DNA from: Deltaproteobacteria bacterium Ga0077550
GTDB taxonomy: Bacteria > Myxococcota_A > Polyangia > Nannocystales > Nannocystaceae
Assembly: GCA_001464385.1 (NCBI GenBank)
Contig: LNFB01000146.1
Coordinates: forward strand, 62,001-126,000
Length of the DNA: 64,000 nt
Direction of reading: 5' to 3'
Part shown: positions 36,318-46,917 of the stretch, piece by piece
How the letters are laid out: every line of letters starts with the position of its first letter
Numbering within the stretch: the first letter of the stretch is position 1
Translations under genes and position numbers: made by a program
Notes under the pieces: generated by a model
Told to the model about the DNA's origin: nothing
Seen by the model: the letters and a program-made list of their open reading frames with translations, nothing else
The model's database searches: none

Positions 36318-36419
36318 TCGCGCCGCAACGCTGCCCGAGTCGGGGCCACGGGATCAAGCCCGACCGCCAACGCCCGGCCTAGGGTGGCGAGCGTGCCCGC
36401 TGCGGACTAGGATCGTCGG

Positions 36420-37136
36420 ATGTGCGGGCGGTATACGCTGACGACCAACGACTACGCCTCGGTCGCAGACGCCCTCGAGGCCAGCTACGACGAGGCCGAC
36501 GCCCAGGCCTATCGGCCGCGCTTCAACGTCGCGCCGACCGACGTGGTGCCGGTGCTGCGCGGTGGGCCGGACGGGCGCCGCCACCTCGAGCGGGCGATGT
36601 GGGGCCTGGTCGCGCCCCCCGATCGCGAGCTGGCGCGGCCGCCGATCCAGATCAACGCGCGGGCCGAGACCGTGGGCGAGCGGGCCCTGTTCCGCCACGC
36701 GTTCGCGCGCGTCCGCCTCGGGGTCGTCGCCGATGGGTTCTACGAGTGGACGGGCACCCGCAAGGCGCGGCAGCCGATCTGGTTCCACCGGCCGGATGGG
36801 CGGCCGTTCGTGTTCGCGGCCATCGCCACGCCGGCGCGGCACCCGGGCACGGGCGCCGAGATCCTTCGTTTCGCGATCCTGACGACGACGCCCAATCACG
36901 TGGTCGAGGGCGTCCACGATCGCATGCCGGTGATCCTGGAGGGCGCCGACGTCGACGCATGGATCCGCGACGTGCCGCCGGGGGTCGAGGCAGCGACGTG
37001 GTTGGACGGGCTGCGCCCATCGTTGCGCCCCGCGCCCGACGCTGCGCTCGTGGGCACCCCGGCCTCGCCGCGGGCGAACGACGTGCGCAACGACGACCCG
37101 GCCTGCCTGGTCGCGAGCCCGACGCTGTTCGCCTGA
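36420..37136 (+). CDS. SRAP-domain (YedK/HMCES-like) DNA-protein crosslinking protein
   Basis: 238 residues. The initiator ATG is followed by catalytic Cys2 (MCGRYTL). The other SRAP signatures are present: FNVAPTD, the INARAET motif with its Asn and Glu, GFYEW, and the His in VHDRMPVIL. The family forms a thiazolidine crosslink with abasic sites in single-stranded DNA through Cys2. The length fits. It stands alone, diverging from the acyltransferase operon. Confidence 0.93.
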   Translation: MCGRYTLTTNDYASVADALEASYDEADAQAYRPRFNVAPTDVVPVLRGGPDGRRHLERAMWGLVAPPDRELARPPIQINARAETVGERALFRHAFARVRLGVVADGFYEWTGTRKARQPIWFHRPDGRPFVFAAIATPARHPGTGAEILRFAILTTTPNHVVEGVHDRMPVILEGADVDAWIRDVPPGVEAATWLDGLRPSLRPAPDAALVGTPASPRANDVRNDDPACLVASPTLFA

Positions 37137-37173
37137 GCGCGGCCGCGGCAAAACCTGGTAGATCTGGGCCGCG

Positions 37174-37704
37174 ATGTCGAGCCGTGATCGTTCCCCCAAG
37201 AGCCCCCGCGTGCCCACGATCGTCGGAGCCCTGGCGCTGGTCGCCGCGGCGAGCGGCCTCTTCGGCTGCGCCGAGATGCGCCAGAACATGCGCGGCGAAT
37301 TCGTGTCCTACCGCGGCGCGTGGTTCTGCGGCGCCGCCGGCTGCGAGGAGGCCAAGATGCAGCGCTCGAGCCAGGCCCACCGCGAGGGCGACATCACGAT
37401 CAACCACGGCAAGCTGAGCGCCGGTGCGGCCCTGGTGTTCAACGCAGGCAAGGCGCCGGAGACCTTCTCTGCGACCGTGAGCGACTGCGCCGGCAAGTCG
37501 GCGAGCGTCCCCGACGACAAGCTCGAGGCCCCGGGCTCGCACAAAATCGCCGGGCAGTCGGCGTCGTACGTGGTCCGGATCGATCCCAAGGACTACCCCG
37601 CGCTGACGCTCGGCAAGGGCTGCAAGAAGTGGATGGTCACGACGCACGCGACGTGGCCCAAGGGCACGAGCTGGGAGCAGAAGGCCGGCATCGAGCAGAA
37701 GTGA
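37174..37704 (+). CDS. Lipoprotein of unknown function
   Basis: 176 residues. After a basic N-terminus, the hydrophobic region ends SGLFGC (lipobox-like, about residue 32). The mature part has two Cys pairs (WFCGAAGC and, later, DCAGKS/GCKKW) and no low-complexity stalk. It looks like a small beta-rich domain. It lies 38 bases upstream of the AmpG-like transporter gene on the same strand and may be co-transcribed. I recognise no family. Confidence 0.7.
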   Translation: MSSRDRSPKSPRVPTIVGALALVAAASGLFGCAEMRQNMRGEFVSYRGAWFCGAAGCEEAKMQRSSQAHREGDITINHGKLSAGAALVFNAGKAPETFSATVSDCAGKSASVPDDKLEAPGSHKIAGQSASYVVRIDPKDYPALTLGKGCKKWMVTTHATWPKGTSWEQKAGIEQK

Positions 37705-37742
37705 GCCCGAAAGCCCGCGCTGTCGCACCGACGAGGTGAGCC

Positions 37743-38930
37743 GTGGCGCGCGCTTGGGGACTGCTGACGCTGCTCTACTTCTGCCAGGGCCTGCCCGGGG
37801 GCTTCCTCGCCGTCGCCCTGCCCGTGATCCTGCTCGAGCAGGGCGTCTCGCTGACCGGCGTCGGGTTCGTGTCGGCGCTGTCGCTGCCGTGGACGCTCAA
37901 GGTGTTGTGGGCGCCGCTGGTCGACCGCTACGGATCGCGTCGGTTCGGCCGGCGACGCTCGTGGATGGTGCCGGCGATGGCGGCGATGCTGGTGTGCACG
38001 CTGCTCCTCGGGCAGCTCGATCCCGCGACCGATCTGCCGCTCGTCCTGGCGATGTTCTTCGCGCTCAACGTCGCGGCCGCGACCCAGGACATCGCCGTCG
38101 ACGGCTTCGCGGTGGCGACGCTGCGCGGGCGCGAACTCGGGCCGGCGAACGCCGCCCAGGTGGGCGGGTTCAAGCTCGGCAACCTCGTCGGCGGCGGCGT
38201 CCTGCTCGCGGTGTCGGCGACTCTCGGGTGGGCCGGCGTGTTCGCGTGCATGGCCGCTGCGATCGCGGTCGCGATGATCGCGGTGCTCCTCACCGCGGAG
38301 CCTGCCGACGACGCGCCGACGCCGGACGGCGCGCTCGCGGTGGTGCGGCGGATCCTCGCCGAGCTGTGGGCGCAGCCGCGCTACGCCGGGTTCCTGTTCG
38401 CGGCGAAGTTCGGCGAGACCCTGGGCGGCGCGCTGCTCAAGGTGTCGATGCAGCGGCACGGCTTCTCGCGCGAGCTCATCGGGACCATCGACGGCATCTT
38501 CGGCAGCATCGCCACGGTCCTGGGCGCCGTGGTCGGCGGGGTGATCGCGCGGCGCTGGGGCTGGTCGCGCGCGCTGTTCGGGATGTCTGCGCTGCAGGGC
38601 GGGGCCCTCGTCGCGATCGCGGTCTACCAGGTCGGCGACGTCGACACCGCCGGCTTCGCGGTGCGTCTGGTGTGCGAGAACTTCGCCGGCGGCGGCGTCG
38701 GGGTCGCGGTGTTCATGCTCGCGATGACCAAGTGCTCGCGCGACATCGCGGCGACGCAGTTCACCGCGGCGCAGGTCGTGTACATGCTCGGCGCGGTCGC
38801 GGCCGCGCCGCTGTCGTTCGCGCTCGCGGATGCGATCGCGATCGCGCCGGTGATGATCGCCGGGGGCGTCCTCGCCGTCGGCGTGGCGATCGTGGCCCTT
38901 CGCCACGGGCCGCGGATCGAGCGGAGGTAG
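37743..38930 (+). CDS. AmpG-like major facilitator (PAT family) transporter
   Basis: 395 residues from a GTG at 37743, with a GAGGTG ribosome binding site just upstream. About twelve membrane segments are predicted. PAT-family hallmarks are LYFCQGLPGGF, LPWTLKVLWAPLVDRYG followed by GRRRSWM, and TQDIAVDGFAV. AmpG proteins import anhydromuropeptides for cell-wall recycling; the related AT-1 group carries acetyl-CoA. The AmpG role is the more likely in a bacterium, but no ampD or nagZ neighbours are present. Confidence 0.87.
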   Translation: MARAWGLLTLLYFCQGLPGGFLAVALPVILLEQGVSLTGVGFVSALSLPWTLKVLWAPLVDRYGSRRFGRRRSWMVPAMAAMLVCTLLLGQLDPATDLPLVLAMFFALNVAAATQDIAVDGFAVATLRGRELGPANAAQVGGFKLGNLVGGGVLLAVSATLGWAGVFACMAAAIAVAMIAVLLTAEPADDAPTPDGALAVVRRILAELWAQPRYAGFLFAAKFGETLGGALLKVSMQRHGFSRELIGTIDGIFGSIATVLGAVVGGVIARRWGWSRALFGMSALQGGALVAIAVYQVGDVDTAGFAVRLVCENFAGGGVGVAVFMLAMTKCSRDIAATQFTAAQVVYMLGAVAAAPLSFALADAIAIAPVMIAGGVLAVGVAIVALRHGPRIERR

Positions 38931-38945
38931 GGCACCGACCCGCGA

Positions 38946-39920
38946 TCACAGCGGGCCGAGGCGGCGGTACTCGCTCGGCGTCATGCCCATGTACCGGGCG
39001 AACGCGCGGCTGAAGCTCGGATGATCCGCGAAGCCCACCGCGACAGCGACGTCGAGGATCGGCGTCTCCGAGCTGCGCAGCAGCCTCGCCGCTTGGCACA
39101 TCCGCAGCGTCCGCAGGTACGCGCCGGGCGTCATGCCGACGACCTGGTTGAACTGCCGCAGGAAGTGGAACTTCGACAGCTCGGCGACCTCGGCGAGGCG
39201 ATCGAGCGCGATCGCGTCGTCGGTGGCCGCCGGCGGGAGCTCGCGCATGTAGTCGAGCGCGCGCGCGATCTTGCGGTGGCCGACGCGGTGGCTCGAGCGC
39301 ACCAGCGGCGTGCGGAGGTTCGAGAATTCCTCGAACGCGTGGGTGACGACGCGGATCAAGGCGGCCTCGACCTCGAGGGCGTCGGCTGCCGTCGGCGGGT
39401 CTGCGCTCGGGAGTGGGGCCCCGCGGCCCGACAGGATCCGCGAGGGGATCTCCAGATCGGGATCGTCTTGGGTGCTCGGGGTCGGGAAGACCACTGACGG
39501 CCCGTGCCCCTGGACCGCGGCGAGCAACCGGCACATCTCGTCGACCAGCGCGGGCTGGCTCGCCGCCCGCACGACGGTGAACTCCGGGGTCGCGCCGACG
39601 TGGGGTGTGGGGCTGGCCGCCAGCTCGGCGGCGAGCTGGGCCACGCGCCCGGAATCGACGTACAGGCTGATGTACTCGACGTCCTCGCCCTCGGTGTTGC
39701 CGGTGTGGACCTGCTGCGGGTTGATGAGCGCGACATCTCCCGCGCGGAACTCGTGCAGCTTGCCGGCGACGTGGCAGTGCTCGTCGCCGCGGAGCTGGGC
39801 GCAGATCAGGTACTCGTCGTGGAAGTGCGGCGACAGCGGTACGCGGCTCGCGCTCCCGTACGCATGGTAGAGCGAGAAGCCCTTGCCGCCGTAGAATGCC
39901 GCGGTGAGGCGAGGCCGCAT
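38946..39920 (-). CDS. AraC-family transcriptional regulator
   Basis: 324 residues. An N-terminal cupin-type ligand domain (HFHDEYLICAQLRG, FRAGDVALINPQQVH) is followed by the two helix-turn-helix AraC domain (LAEVAELSKFHFLRQFNQ and VAVAVGFADHPSFSRAF, ending GMTPSEYRRL). The ATG at 39920 begins the domain match; the frame is open further but unlike protein. It is divergent from the C45-type hydrolase/permease genes across 102 bases and is the likely regulator of that pair. Confidence 0.9.
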   Translation of the reverse strand: MRPRLTAAFYGGKGFSLYHAYGSASRVPLSPHFHDEYLICAQLRGDEHCHVAGKLHEFRAGDVALINPQQVHTGNTEGEDVEYISLYVDSGRVAQLAAELAASPTPHVGATPEFTVVRAASQPALVDEMCRLLAAVQGHGPSVVFPTPSTQDDPDLEIPSRILSGRGAPLPSADPPTAADALEVEAALIRVVTHAFEEFSNLRTPLVRSSHRVGHRKIARALDYMRELPPAATDDAIALDRLAEVAELSKFHFLRQFNQVVGMTPGAYLRTLRMCQAARLLRSSETPILDVAVAVGFADHPSFSRAFARYMGMTPSEYRRLGPL

Positions 39921-40022
39921 CACAGCGCCACTGTACACCCGCCGGGGTGAGGTGCGACCGCGTCGCAGGACGGCGTCGTGCGAGGGGACGCACTGCGACC
40001 GCGCGCGGTCCGAGGGGGCGAC

Positions 40023-41138
40023 GTGACGCATCCGCTGTCGCCCGTGACCTTCGACGACGATGATCCGCGGGCGCGTGGTCGCGCGCACGGGGAGCTCTGG
40101 CGCGCGGAGATCCGCGAGCTGGCAGCGATCCGTGCCGAGCTGTGCATCCGCCGGGCGGCCTACCGATCGCTCGACGAGGTCGACGCGATGGCGGCGCGGC
40201 ACCTGCCCGTACTCGCGGCCGAGCTGCCCGAGATGTCACAGGAGCTGCTCGGGATCGCGGAGGGCTCGGGCGTCCCCGCGGCGCGGATCGTCGTGCTCAA
40301 CCACTACACCGATCTGCGCGACATCCAGCCGGCCGATCTCGCCCCCGGGGCGGGCGAGGACGGCGACGGCTGCACGGCGATCTACCTCTCGGGGCCGGAC
40401 GGCCCGGTGCTCGGACAGACCTGGGACATGCACGCCACCGCGGCGCCCTTCGTGCGGATGATCCGCGTGGCCCCGCGCAACGGCACCGCCGAGGTCCTGT
40501 GCCTGACGCTGACGGGGTGCCTGGGCCTCGCCGGCCTCGGGCGCGACGGCGTCGCGGTGACGATCAACAACCTCACGAGCACCGACGCGCGGGTTGGGTT
40601 GGTGTGGCCGGCCCTGGTCCGCGCGATGCTGGCCGAGCCCGACGCGCGGGCCGCCCTCGCGCGGCTGCAGGCGGCGCCGCTGTCGTCGGGCCACCACTAC
40701 ATGATCGCCGACGGGCGCGACTTCTTCGGCGTCGAGACCAGCGGCGAGCTCAAGGTCCTCACGCAGCTCGGGCCGAAGGCCGCGCACCTGCACACCAACC
40801 ACTGCTTCGACCCGGTGCTCCGCGGCCGCGAGAACGTCAGCCGCCAGACCACGAGCTTCGATCGCCTCAACAGCGCGACGACGCTCTACCTGCAGCAGCG
40901 GCCTCGGGATCTCGAGGGGCTGTGGCGGATGATCGGCAGCCACGACGGGTATCCGCGGAGCATCTGCTCCCACGTCGACGAGCTGCGCGGGGATCCGAGC
41001 GCGTCGCGGACGTGCGCGCGCCTGGCCATGGAGCTGTGGTCGGGGAAACTCCGGGTGGCGCCGGGGTGCAGTCGCGACGATCTCCCGCTCGAGCTCGAGC
41101 TGGCCGGCTTCGCGTCCAAGCGACCCGCCGCGCCGTGA
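40023..41138 (+). CDS. C45-family (acyl-CoA:6-aminopenicillanate acyltransferase-like) N-terminal-nucleophile hydrolase
   Basis: 371 residues from a GTG at 40023. The N-terminal nucleophile cysteine lies in GDGCTAIYLSGPDGPVLG, followed by QTWDMHA and NNLTSTDAR, as in penicillin acyltransferase/choloylglycine-like Ntn hydrolases. Processing before the Cys would give two chains, as is known in the family. Activity is an amide hydrolysis or acyl transfer on an unknown substrate. The next gene, 35 bases downstream, encodes an amino-acid permease, suggesting use of an N-acyl compound; that is inference. Confidence 0.86.
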   Translation: MTHPLSPVTFDDDDPRARGRAHGELWRAEIRELAAIRAELCIRRAAYRSLDEVDAMAARHLPVLAAELPEMSQELLGIAEGSGVPAARIVVLNHYTDLRDIQPADLAPGAGEDGDGCTAIYLSGPDGPVLGQTWDMHATAAPFVRMIRVAPRNGTAEVLCLTLTGCLGLAGLGRDGVAVTINNLTSTDARVGLVWPALVRAMLAEPDARAALARLQAAPLSSGHHYMIADGRDFFGVETSGELKVLTQLGPKAAHLHTNHCFDPVLRGRENVSRQTTSFDRLNSATTLYLQQRPRDLEGLWRMIGSHDGYPRSICSHVDELRGDPSASRTCARLAMELWSGKLRVAPGCSRDDLPLELELAGFASKRPAAP

Positions 41139-42510
41139 GCCGCGGACCGGGGCGGCGGGCTACACTGCCGGCGGTGAGCGACGACGACGGTCGGGATCGA
41201 TGGGGCGAGCGCCTGCCGCGACGCCTGGGCGCCTACAGTGCCGGCGCCGTCGTGGTCGGATCGACGATCGGCAGCGGCATCTTCCGCACACCGGCGGTGA
41301 TCGCCGATCGCGTCGAGACGCTCGCCGTGTTCGCGGCCGTGTGGATCGGCGGTGCCGTGATCGCGCTGTGCGGCGCGCTCACCTACGCCGAACTCTCGGC
41401 GATGATGCCCCGCACGGGCGGCATCTACGTGTACCTGCGCGAGGCGTTCGGCAAGCTGCCGGCGTTCCTGTTCGGGTGGGCCGAGCTGTTGGTCCTGCGC
41501 CCCGCGGCCTACGGCGCGATCGCCATCACGTGCGCAGACTACCTCTGGCGGCTCGTCGCTTCGGACGGCGGTGTGATCGTGGGGCTGGGCTTCTCGCGCA
41601 CGCAGTGCACCGCGGCGGGCCTCATCATCGTCGTCGGCGCCGCGAACGTCCGCGGCGTGCAGCTCGGCGCCGCGATCCAGAACGTCAGCACGATCCTGAA
41701 GGTCGCAGCGCTGCTCGGGCTGTGTGGGCTGGGCCTGCAGTTCGCGCTCGTCGACGGCCCCGCCGTGGCCTCGGTGGCGCCGCCGCGCGAGCTGGCGAGC
41801 CCGGGGGCGAGCTTCGGGCTGGCGATGGTCTCGGTGATGTGGGCGTACGATGGCTGGTCGGACGTGGGCTTCGTGAGCGGTGAGGTCCGCGATCCGCAGC
41901 GCAACCTGCCGCGGGCCTTCCTCTTCGGCACGCTGCTGGTCGCCGTGATGTACCTCGGCGCGAACGCGGCCTACCTCGCCGTGATCCCGCTCGATGGCAT
42001 GCCGGGCTCTGCGCTCATCGCCGCCGACGTCGCGGCGCGGGTGATCGGTCAGGGCGGGGTCGCGTTCGTCGCTGGCGCGGTGGTGGTCAGCACCTTCGGC
42101 ACGCTCAACGGGTCCCTGATGACGGGCCCCCGGGTGTTCTACGCGATGGCCGAGGACGGCCTGTTCTTCCGCGCGCTGGCGAAGGTCGACCCGCGGTACG
42201 GGACCCCGAGCCGGGCGATCACGATGTCGATCGTGCTGGGCGTCGTGTTCGTGTCGATCCGCGGCTTCGCCGAGCTCGCCGACCAGTTCATCATCGGCAT
42301 CTGGCCGTTCTATGCCCTGGGCGTGCTCGCGGTGTTCGTGCTCCGCGTGCGCCATCCGGGGCGCGAGCGGCCGTACCGCACCTGGGGCTACCCGGTGGTG
42401 CCCGCGATCTTCCTGGTCGCGACGCTCTACCTGCTCGGATCCTACCTGGTCACCGAGCCGCTGCAGTTCTTCGTCAGCCTCGCCGTGATCGGCGCCGGGG
42501 TCCCGGTCTA

Positions 42511-44022
<1,512 letters not shown>

Positions 44023-44032
44023 GCCGGTGCCC

Positions 44033-44935
44033 TCAGCCCACGGCGATGGCGATCGCGCCGACGATCGCGAGGTAGACGACGAAGCCGAGGATACGACCGC
44101 GACCGACCAGCAGCAGGAGACCCCGCAACGCGAACAACCCCACGACGAGCGACGTGACGAAGCCGGCGAGCAGCGGCGCCGCATCGATCGGCGCCTCGTC
44201 TCCGTGGCCGAGCGCGACGCCCAGGACCTCCTTGGCGACCGCGCCGCTGACGGCGATGACGCTGATCAAGAACGAGAACCGGGCCGCCATCGCGCGGTCG
44301 AGGCCGACCACGAGCGCCGACGAGATGGTCATCCCGCTGCGGGACAGCCCTGGCAGGATCGCGGTGACCTGCGCGAAGCCGATGATGATCGCCTGGCGCA
44401 GGGTCGGGGTCGCACCCGGGTGCTCTGGCGGGTGGAGGCGCTCGTGGCGGAACCCGATCCACAGCGCGAGCCCCGAGACCCAGAGCCACACGCCGACCCA
44501 GCGGACCTGCGATTCCATCGCGACGATCGCGGCCTCGACCCCGGGGAGCACCGCGAGGCCGAGCGGCAGGCTCGCCACGAGCATCGCGAGCAGGAGCCGG
44601 CGCTCCGAGCTGTCCTGGGCGGGCCGCAGCACGGTGCGCGCGAGCGCGACGAGGTCATCGCGGTACGTCCACACGACCGCCAGCAGCGTGCCGGCGTGGA
44701 CGACGATCGTGAAGCGGTGGCCGCCGGCGCCGCCCTGCAGGCCGAGGATCGCCTGGCCGAGCGCGAGGTGGCCGTCGGAGCTGATCGGCAGGAACTCGGT
44801 GATCCCCTGCACGATGCCCAGGAGCACCGCCATCGACAGCGTCAGCCCGGTCCCGGAGTTCGGCGCATCGGCGGCGTGCGCGAGCCCGGCCCAACCACCG
44901 GCGACGCCGAGGGTCGCGAGCAGGCCGAACAACAC
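44033..44935 (-). CDS. uppP: Undecaprenyl-diphosphatase UppP (BacA)
   Basis: About 300 residues. It recycles undecaprenyl diphosphate for cell-wall synthesis at the inner membrane. Signature motifs are LLGIVQGITEFLPISSDGHL near the N-terminus (common form SSTAH, here SSDGH) and LPGLSRSGMT later, both part of the active site, with about eight membrane spans. An added N-terminal signal-like segment (ending LAHA) precedes the first motif. The GTG at 44935 is chosen on that basis; a start nearer the motif is possible. It lies 11 bases upstream of the acyl-CoA ligase gene. Confidence 0.9.
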   Translation of the reverse strand: MLFGLLATLGVAGGWAGLAHAADAPNSGTGLTLSMAVLLGIVQGITEFLPISSDGHLALGQAILGLQGGAGGHRFTIVVHAGTLLAVVWTYRDDLVALARTVLRPAQDSSERRLLLAMLVASLPLGLAVLPGVEAAIVAMESQVRWVGVWLWVSGLALWIGFRHERLHPPEHPGATPTLRQAIIIGFAQVTAILPGLSRSGMTISSALVVGLDRAMAARFSFLISVIAVSGAVAKEVLGVALGHGDEAPIDAAPLLAGFVTSLVVGLFALRGLLLLVGRGRILGFVVYLAIVGAIAIAVG

Positions 44936-45120
44936 GGCATACTCGCGGCGATGGCCTGGCTCGTGGCGACCTGCGGCCTGGTGTCGACCCTGCAGGGGGT
45001 CGCCTGGCTCGCGCATCCCCGCCGCGCGCGGCGGGCCGGTCGGGATCGCGATGCTGTGCGCGGGGCTCGTTCACGGGCTCGTCCCAGGGTTCTTCGGCTA
45101 GCCGTCTCACAGGCGTCGTC

Positions 45121-46917
45121 TCACGCGCCCTCGGTCGCGGCCGGGCGCGGGTCCTTCTCGTCCTCGTGGTCGAACACGAACTCGCCCGCGCACGCGTCCA
45201 CGAGGCGCGAGGGACGATCGACGCGGCCGCGCGCCCAGAGGTGGTCCTCGATCGCGTCCATGAGCACGCGGGTGGTCCGACGATCGCGGGCGCTGAGGAA
45301 GAACCGACGCGTCGCATCGATGCCGCCGGACGGGGCGTTCATCAGCTTCTTCAGCTCGTCGGGGTCGACCGCGTCGACCTTGTTGAACACCATCAGCCGC
45401 GGGATCCGTGCCGCGCCGAGGTCGCGCAGGATCTGCTCGACGCTCGCGATCTGCTGCTCCTGATCGGGGTCGGAGGCGTCGACGACATGCAGGAGGAGAT
45501 CGGCGTCGGCGACCTCTTCGAGGGTCGCGGAGAACGCCTGGATCAGCGCCGGCGGGAGGTTGCGGATGAAGCCGACCGTGTCGAGCAGGACGATCTCGCG
45601 CTCGCGCGGGAACCGGAGCCTGCGGACGGTGGGATCGAGGGTGGCGAACAGCTTGTCCTCGGCATCGACCGCGCTGTTCGTGACGCTGTTGAGCAGCGTG
45701 CTCTTGCCCGCGTTGGTGTAACCGACGATCGCTGCCACGGGGACGTGCGTGCGTCGTCGCTCGGCGCGTTGCTGCTCGCGGCGACGCCGGAGGGTCCCGA
45801 GGCGCCGGTCGAGGTCGTTGATGCGCTCCTTGGCCCGCCGTCGATCGATCTCGAGCTTGGTCTCGCCCGGGCCGGTGCCGCCGATGCCACCGGCGAGGCG
45901 CGACATCATCGTGCCCTTACCGACCATCTTCGGCAGGTTGTAGCGCAGCTGGGCCAGCTCGACCTGGAGCTTGCCGTCCGCGCTCTTGGCGTGCTTGGCG
46001 AAGATGTCGAGGATCAGCATCGTCCGGTCGATGACCTTGAGCTCGGTCTCGTCGGAGATGTTGCGCGCCTGCGAGGCGGTGAGCTCGGGGTCGCAGACGA
46101 GGACCTCGACGTCCTGCTCGAGGGCGCGCACGAGGACCTGACGCAGCTTGCCCTGGCCGAAGAACGTCCGCGGATCGGGGTGCGGCCGCCGTTGTTCGAC
46201 CAGCTCGACGACCGCGAGGCCGGCGGTGCGGCACAGCTCGCCGAGCTCGGCCTTGCGCGCCGCGGCGTCGGGGCCACCGTCGTGGACCAGCAGCGCCATC
46301 GCGCGCGTGCCCTGGATCTGCGCCCGCGAGCGGGCGGTCGCGGCGACGAGGCGGGCCTCGAGATCGCGGAGGAACCCGTCGAACGGCACCGGGAGGTCCG
46401 CCGGACCCTCGACGCCCTCGTCCTCGCGCACCAGCGCCGACAGGGTCGCGCGCGGCCACTGATGCGTGACGAACGCGCCCGCCGCGTCGTCCTTGGCCGG
46501 CACGAGGCAGGCGAGATCCGCCTGCAGGCCCGAGGGCCCGCGGTGGATCACGGCGAGGAGGTCCAGCCGCAGCTTGGTGAGGTCCGCGAGCTCCTCGCGA
46601 TCGATGGCCTCGGGGACGAGGTGCGCGATGACGAGGCGGACGCCGCGGAGTCGGCCGTCGACGCCGCGCACGCGGGAGAACTCGGGCACCTGGACGCTGT
46701 GCGCGTCGCCGAGGATCACCCGCACGACGCGGCCGCGGCGATCGATGAAGAGGCCGACGCGTCGGTTCAGCTCGGTCGCGAGCTCGACGACGTCACGCGC
46801 CAGCGCCGAGCTGATGACGCGGTCCGCGGGGACCGACCGCTCGGCGAGGCGCTGGAGGGCCCGCACATGGCTGGCCTTCAAGTTCGCGGTGTCGCCGAAG
46901 ATCTGCCGAGACGTCAC
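45121..46917 (-). CDS. hflX: GTPase HflX with a long N-terminal extension
   Basis: 598 residues; short HflX proteins are about 430. The C-terminal part is typical: the HflX domain (FFGQGKL, TELKVIDRTMLILDIFA, GGIGGTGPGETKLE), then GTPase G1 GYTNAGKST (399-407), G3 DTVGF and G4 NKVD. HflX splits or rescues ribosomes under stress. The N-terminal 170 residues include LTKLRLDLLAVIHRGPSGLQ, seen in long-form HflX proteins. It starts with a GTG that overlaps the stop of the upstream coiled-coil gene as GTGA. Confidence 0.93.
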   Translation of the reverse strand: MTSRQIFGDTANLKASHVRALQRLAERSVPADRVISSALARDVVELATELNRRVGLFIDRRGRVVRVILGDAHSVQVPEFSRVRGVDGRLRGVRLVIAHLVPEAIDREELADLTKLRLDLLAVIHRGPSGLQADLACLVPAKDDAAGAFVTHQWPRATLSALVREDEGVEGPADLPVPFDGFLRDLEARLVAATARSRAQIQGTRAMALLVHDGGPDAAARKAELGELCRTAGLAVVELVEQRRPHPDPRTFFGQGKLRQVLVRALEQDVEVLVCDPELTASQARNISDETELKVIDRTMLILDIFAKHAKSADGKLQVELAQLRYNLPKMVGKGTMMSRLAGGIGGTGPGETKLEIDRRRAKERINDLDRRLGTLRRRREQQRAERRRTHVPVAAIVGYTNAGKSTLLNSVTNSAVDAEDKLFATLDPTVRRLRFPREREIVLLDTVGFIRNLPPALIQAFSATLEEVADADLLLHVVDASDPDQEQQIASVEQILRDLGAARIPRLMVFNKVDAVDPDELKKLMNAPSGGIDATRRFFLSARDRRTTRVLMDAIEDHLWARGRVDRPSRLVDACAGEFVFDHEDEKDPRPAATEGA

